Below the pieces are notes generated by a model. That model worked only from the letters and a program-made list of their open reading frames with translations. It was not told the origin of the DNA and made no database searches. Below are positions 4,603 to 6,444 of a stretch of DNA of 6,444 nucleotides, piece by piece. Both the position numbers and the translations under genes were made by a program. Numbering within the stretch: position 1 is the first letter of the stretch; each line of letters opens with the position of its first letter. The DNA is from Planctomycetaceae bacterium (GTDB taxonomy: Bacteria; Planctomycetota; Phycisphaerae; Phycisphaerales; SM1A02): assembly GCA_027488415.1 (NCBI GenBank), contig JAIYBS010000115.1, positions 1 through 6,444 on the forward strand, written 5' to 3'.

Positions 4603-6444
4603 ATGACTCGCATGATTCGACCGACCCGACCGATTCGCCCGATCGCCGTCTCTCTCGTCAGCCTGTCGGCCACCACGCTCGTCTTCGCGCAGGCGCCGGC
4701 GCAGCCCGCCCCCGCCGGGAGCGGCGCGGCGATGCCCGCGCACCCGAACCTCTGGCCGCAGGACGTCACCTCGAACGGCAAGACCTATCGCGTGTTCCAG
4801 CCCCGCACCACCGGGCTCGACGGCGCGCGCGCGTACTTCGTGACCGAGGTGTCGATGACCGGCGCCGACGGCAAGACCGTCACCGGGCAGGCGCAGCTGC
4901 AGGCCGAGGTGATGGCCGCCGACGTGCCGGGCGAGGTCGAGGTGAACCAGTTCGCGGTCCGCGGCCTCACGGTCGACGGCAAGCCCGCGGCGGCCGAGGA
5001 CGTGAAGGCGCTCTCGCAGGCGCTCTACGTGGTCGCGATGACCACCACGCGCTCGAACCTGGTGCAGGGCATGCAGCTCGTGAACGCGCGCGGTGCGTCG
5101 ACGCCGGGAATCTCGCACGCCGTGCCGTCGATCGTGGTGACGCACCGGCCGTCGGTGCTGGTGTCCGTGGTCGGCAAGGCGCGGATGGCGCCGCTCGCAT
5201 CGACCGGCTGGTCGAGCGTCACGAACACGCCGTTCGTGCTGCTCAAGTCGGCCGACGGCTCGTGGTGGACGAAGGTCGGCGGCGCGTGGCAGACCTCGTC
5301 GAGCATGGAGTCCGGGTACGCGCCCGCCAACGGCGCGCCGCCGTCGGACGTCATCGCGGCGCTCGGCAAGGCTCCCGCGATGCCTGCCGACGCGGCATCG
5401 GTGCCGACGCTGGTGCAGAAGCCCGCGCTGAAGCCCGCGAGCGCGGTGGTGGCGACGACGCCGACCGTGCTCGTGTCGATCGACGGGCCGACGCAGCTTG
5501 CCGACGCGTGCCCGGGCGTGAAGATGGTGAAGAACACCAACAGCACGCTGCTCACGACCGACGGATCGAGCTTCTACCTGCTCTCCGCCGGGCGCTGGTT
5601 CACGACGTCGAACCTCGACGCGGGCCCGTGGTCGTACGTGGCTCCCGGCGACGTGCCCGCGGAGTTCCTGCGCCTGCCGCGCTCGAAGCGGTTCGACCCG
5701 GCGCGCGCCGCCGTGTCGGGAACGGCCGAGGCGAACGAGGCGATCCTCGCCGCGCGCGAGATCCGCACCGTGACGCTCGATCGCGCGGACGCGCAGCCGA
5801 TGCTGAAGGTCGACGGCGCGGCGCCGACGGCGAAGGCCTCGTGGCAGCCGATCGAGGGCACGCAGCTCCAGTGGCTGCCGGGCGCCTCGCAGCCGACCGT
5901 GATGTGCGAGGGCAAGGTGTACTGCTGCGACTCGGGCGCGTGGTTCACCGCGCAGTCGGTCGCGGGGCCGTGGAAGCTCTGCGACAAGGTGCCGAGCGCG
6001 GTGTATGCGATCCCGCCGAGCTGTCCGATCTACCCGTGCACCTACGTGTGGGTGTTCGGCTCGACGCCGGACACGGTGTCGTTCGGGTTCTCGCCCGGCT
6101 ACCTCGGTACCTACGTCGTCGACGGCACGCCGGTCTACGGCACGGGCGTCGACTATCCGCAGGCGTCCGGCTCGTTCCAGGCGTATCCGCAGACCTACGG
6201 CACGGACCCGACCTACGACTCGCAGAGCGGCACCTTCGCGCCGCCGGACGACCCGAACGACGACTACGCCTACTACGGCGCGGCCGACGTCAACCCGTAC
6301 TACATGGGCGGCGACGGCTGGTACGGCTGGGGCTGGTGCCCGGGTTGGAACACGGCGTGGGCCGCCGGCTGGAACAACTGGTGGGGATGGGACAGCTGGG
6401 GCTGGTGGATGAACCAGTGGCACCCCTACTACAACCGCTGGAAC
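4603..6444 (+). CDS. Large secreted repeat protein, 'carbohydrate-binding family V/XII'-like, C-terminus cut by the window edge
   Basis: The frame is open for 614 codons from the ATG at 4603 to the window end without a stop. Residues 1-29 are a signal peptide with four arginines (R3, R6, R9, R12), a hydrophobic core and probable cleavage VFA|Q. A Pro/Ala linker leads to an N-terminal domain (about 47-175) starting HPNLWPQDV and YRVFQP. Three related modules follow at about 183-244, 287-359 and 398-471, each with P-x-(V/M)-L-(V/K)-x-(V/I), an NT or GT step, an aromatic pair and a G-x-WFT-type strand; modules 2 and 3 also have GPW. Next come PPSCPIYPCTYVWVFGSTPD, then FGFSPGYLGTYVVDGTPVYG and TYGTDPTY, hallmarks of proteins labelled carbohydrate-binding family V/XII in other bacteria. 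The tail is acidic/Tyr-rich (549-567), then Trp-rich (573-614). A wall-, glycan- or envelope-binding role is inferred; no catalytic residues are recognised. Several cysteines (C435, C441, C442, C460, C474, C479) could form disulfides. Confidence 0.93.
   Translation, partial: MTRMIRPTRPIRPIAVSLVSLSATTLVFAQAPAQPAPAGSGAAMPAHPNLWPQDVTSNGKTYRVFQPRTTGLDGARAYFVTEVSMTGADGKTVTGQAQLQAEVMAADVPGEVEVNQFAVRGLTVDGKPAAAEDVKALSQALYVVAMTTTRSNLVQGMQLVNARGASTPGISHAVPSIVVTHRPSVLVSVVGKARMAPLASTGWSSVTNTPFVLLKSADGSWWTKVGGAWQTSSSMESGYAPANGAPPSDVIAALGKAPAMPADAASVPTLVQKPALKPASAVVATTPTVLVSIDGPTQLADACPGVKMVKNTNSTLLTTDGSSFYLLSAGRWFTTSNLDAGPWSYVAPGDVPAEFLRLPRSKRFDPARAAVSGTAEANEAILAAREIRTVTLDRADAQPMLKVDGAAPTAKASWQPIEGTQLQWLPGASQPTVMCEGKVYCCDSGAWFTAQSVAGPWKLCDKVPSAVYAIPPSCPIYPCTYVWVFGSTPDTVSFGFSPGYLGTYVVDGTPVYGTGVDYPQASGSFQAYPQTYGTDPTYDSQSGTFAPPDDPNDDYAYYGAADVNPYYMGGDGWYGWGWCPGWNTAWAAGWNNWWGWDSWGWWMNQWHPYYNRWN
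5149..6015 (+). repeat. Three diverged internal protein repeats within the secreted protein
   Basis: Module A (5149-5334) has PSVLVSVVG, VTNTPFVLL and GGAWQTSSS. Module B (5461-5679) has PTVLVSIDG, VKNTNSTLL, SAGRWFTTS and AGPWSYV, ending VPAEFLRLP. Module C (5794-6015) has QPMLKVDG, IEGTQLQWL, DSGAWFTAQ and AGPWKLC, ending VPSAVYAIP. The shared order of motifs indicates ancient duplication of a beta-rich unit of roughly 75 residues. Spacers between A and B, and between B and C, differ in length. Confidence 0.75.
6247..6303 (+). other. Acidic, tyrosine-rich segment of the secreted protein
   Basis: Residues 549-567 contain D549, D550, D553, D554, Y555, Y557, Y558, D562, Y566 and Y567. Alternating acidic residues and tyrosines resemble known tyrosine-sulfation or metal-binding stretches. 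It lies directly before the Trp-rich tail. The function is inferred only. Confidence 0.5.
6319..6444 (+). other. Trp-rich low-complexity tail of the secreted protein (incomplete)
   Basis: Residues 573-613 contain 14 tryptophans in 41 positions, mostly as W-G-W, WNNWW and WGWW with Gly, Asn and Ala between them. It continues to the window edge. Such aromatic-rich tails could bind glycans, stack in a beta-structure or insert in the envelope; none of these can be decided here. Confidence 0.8.

Noticed and set aside
4516..6423. 635-codon minus-strand open frame opposite the secreted protein
   Set aside because: Its product is Arg/Ala/His/Val-rich with no domain or signal. The plus frame has a signal peptide, Shine-Dalgarno, family motifs and repeats, so this is a GC-driven antisense shadow.
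6319..6444. TGG-rich DNA as a nucleotide tandem repeat or recombination site
   Set aside because: The TGG codons are irregularly spaced and stay in the reading frame with varied intervening codons, so the signal is at the protein level.

Overview
The window is very GC-rich, densely coding bacterial DNA. It probably comes from the Planctomycetota, most likely a Phycisphaerae-type lineage. Three things point there: a short secreted protein ending in a PAPG-type PEP-CTERM anchor, a DUF1569-like protein, and a run of TPR-plus-sulfotransferase proteins. The taxonomic call is inferred from gene content, not from a marker gene. Both window edges cut through genes.

Layout: positions 1-279 (minus) hold the N-terminal part of a TPR protein whose body lies beyond the left edge. 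Positions 301-1722 (minus) encode a complete TPR-sulfotransferase, 21 nt upstream of that partial gene, so the two form an operon-like pair. Positions 1881-2429 (plus) encode a small secreted PEP-CTERM protein, followed by a textbook intrinsic terminator. Positions 2589-4001 (minus) encode a second complete TPR-sulfotransferase, a close paralogue of the first. Positions 4031-4540 (plus) encode a DUF1569-like protein that starts only 29 bp from the divergent sulfotransferase start. From 4603 to the right edge (plus) runs a long secreted protein of at least 614 residues. It carries three internal repeats and a strikingly tryptophan-rich tail, and resembles proteins often labelled 'carbohydrate-binding family V/XII'. 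Its frame has no stop in the window, and long antisense frames mask it.

How the genes may relate: the sulfotransferases should be cytoplasmic PAPS-dependent enzymes. Their 5'-PSB loop, 3'-PB motif and the glutamate after the HP motif resemble tyrosylprotein sulfotransferases, but their substrate cannot be read from sequence. The two exported proteins both contain tyrosines next to aspartates, so a sulfation link is possible but speculative. I see no CRISPR array, tRNA, rRNA, transposase or phage gene. The least ordinary features are the sulfotransferase paralogue cluster interrupted by a surface-protein gene, the large repeat and Trp-rich exported protein, and a recurring TAGAnT-like -10 element placed so close to several start codons that leaderless transcription is likely.
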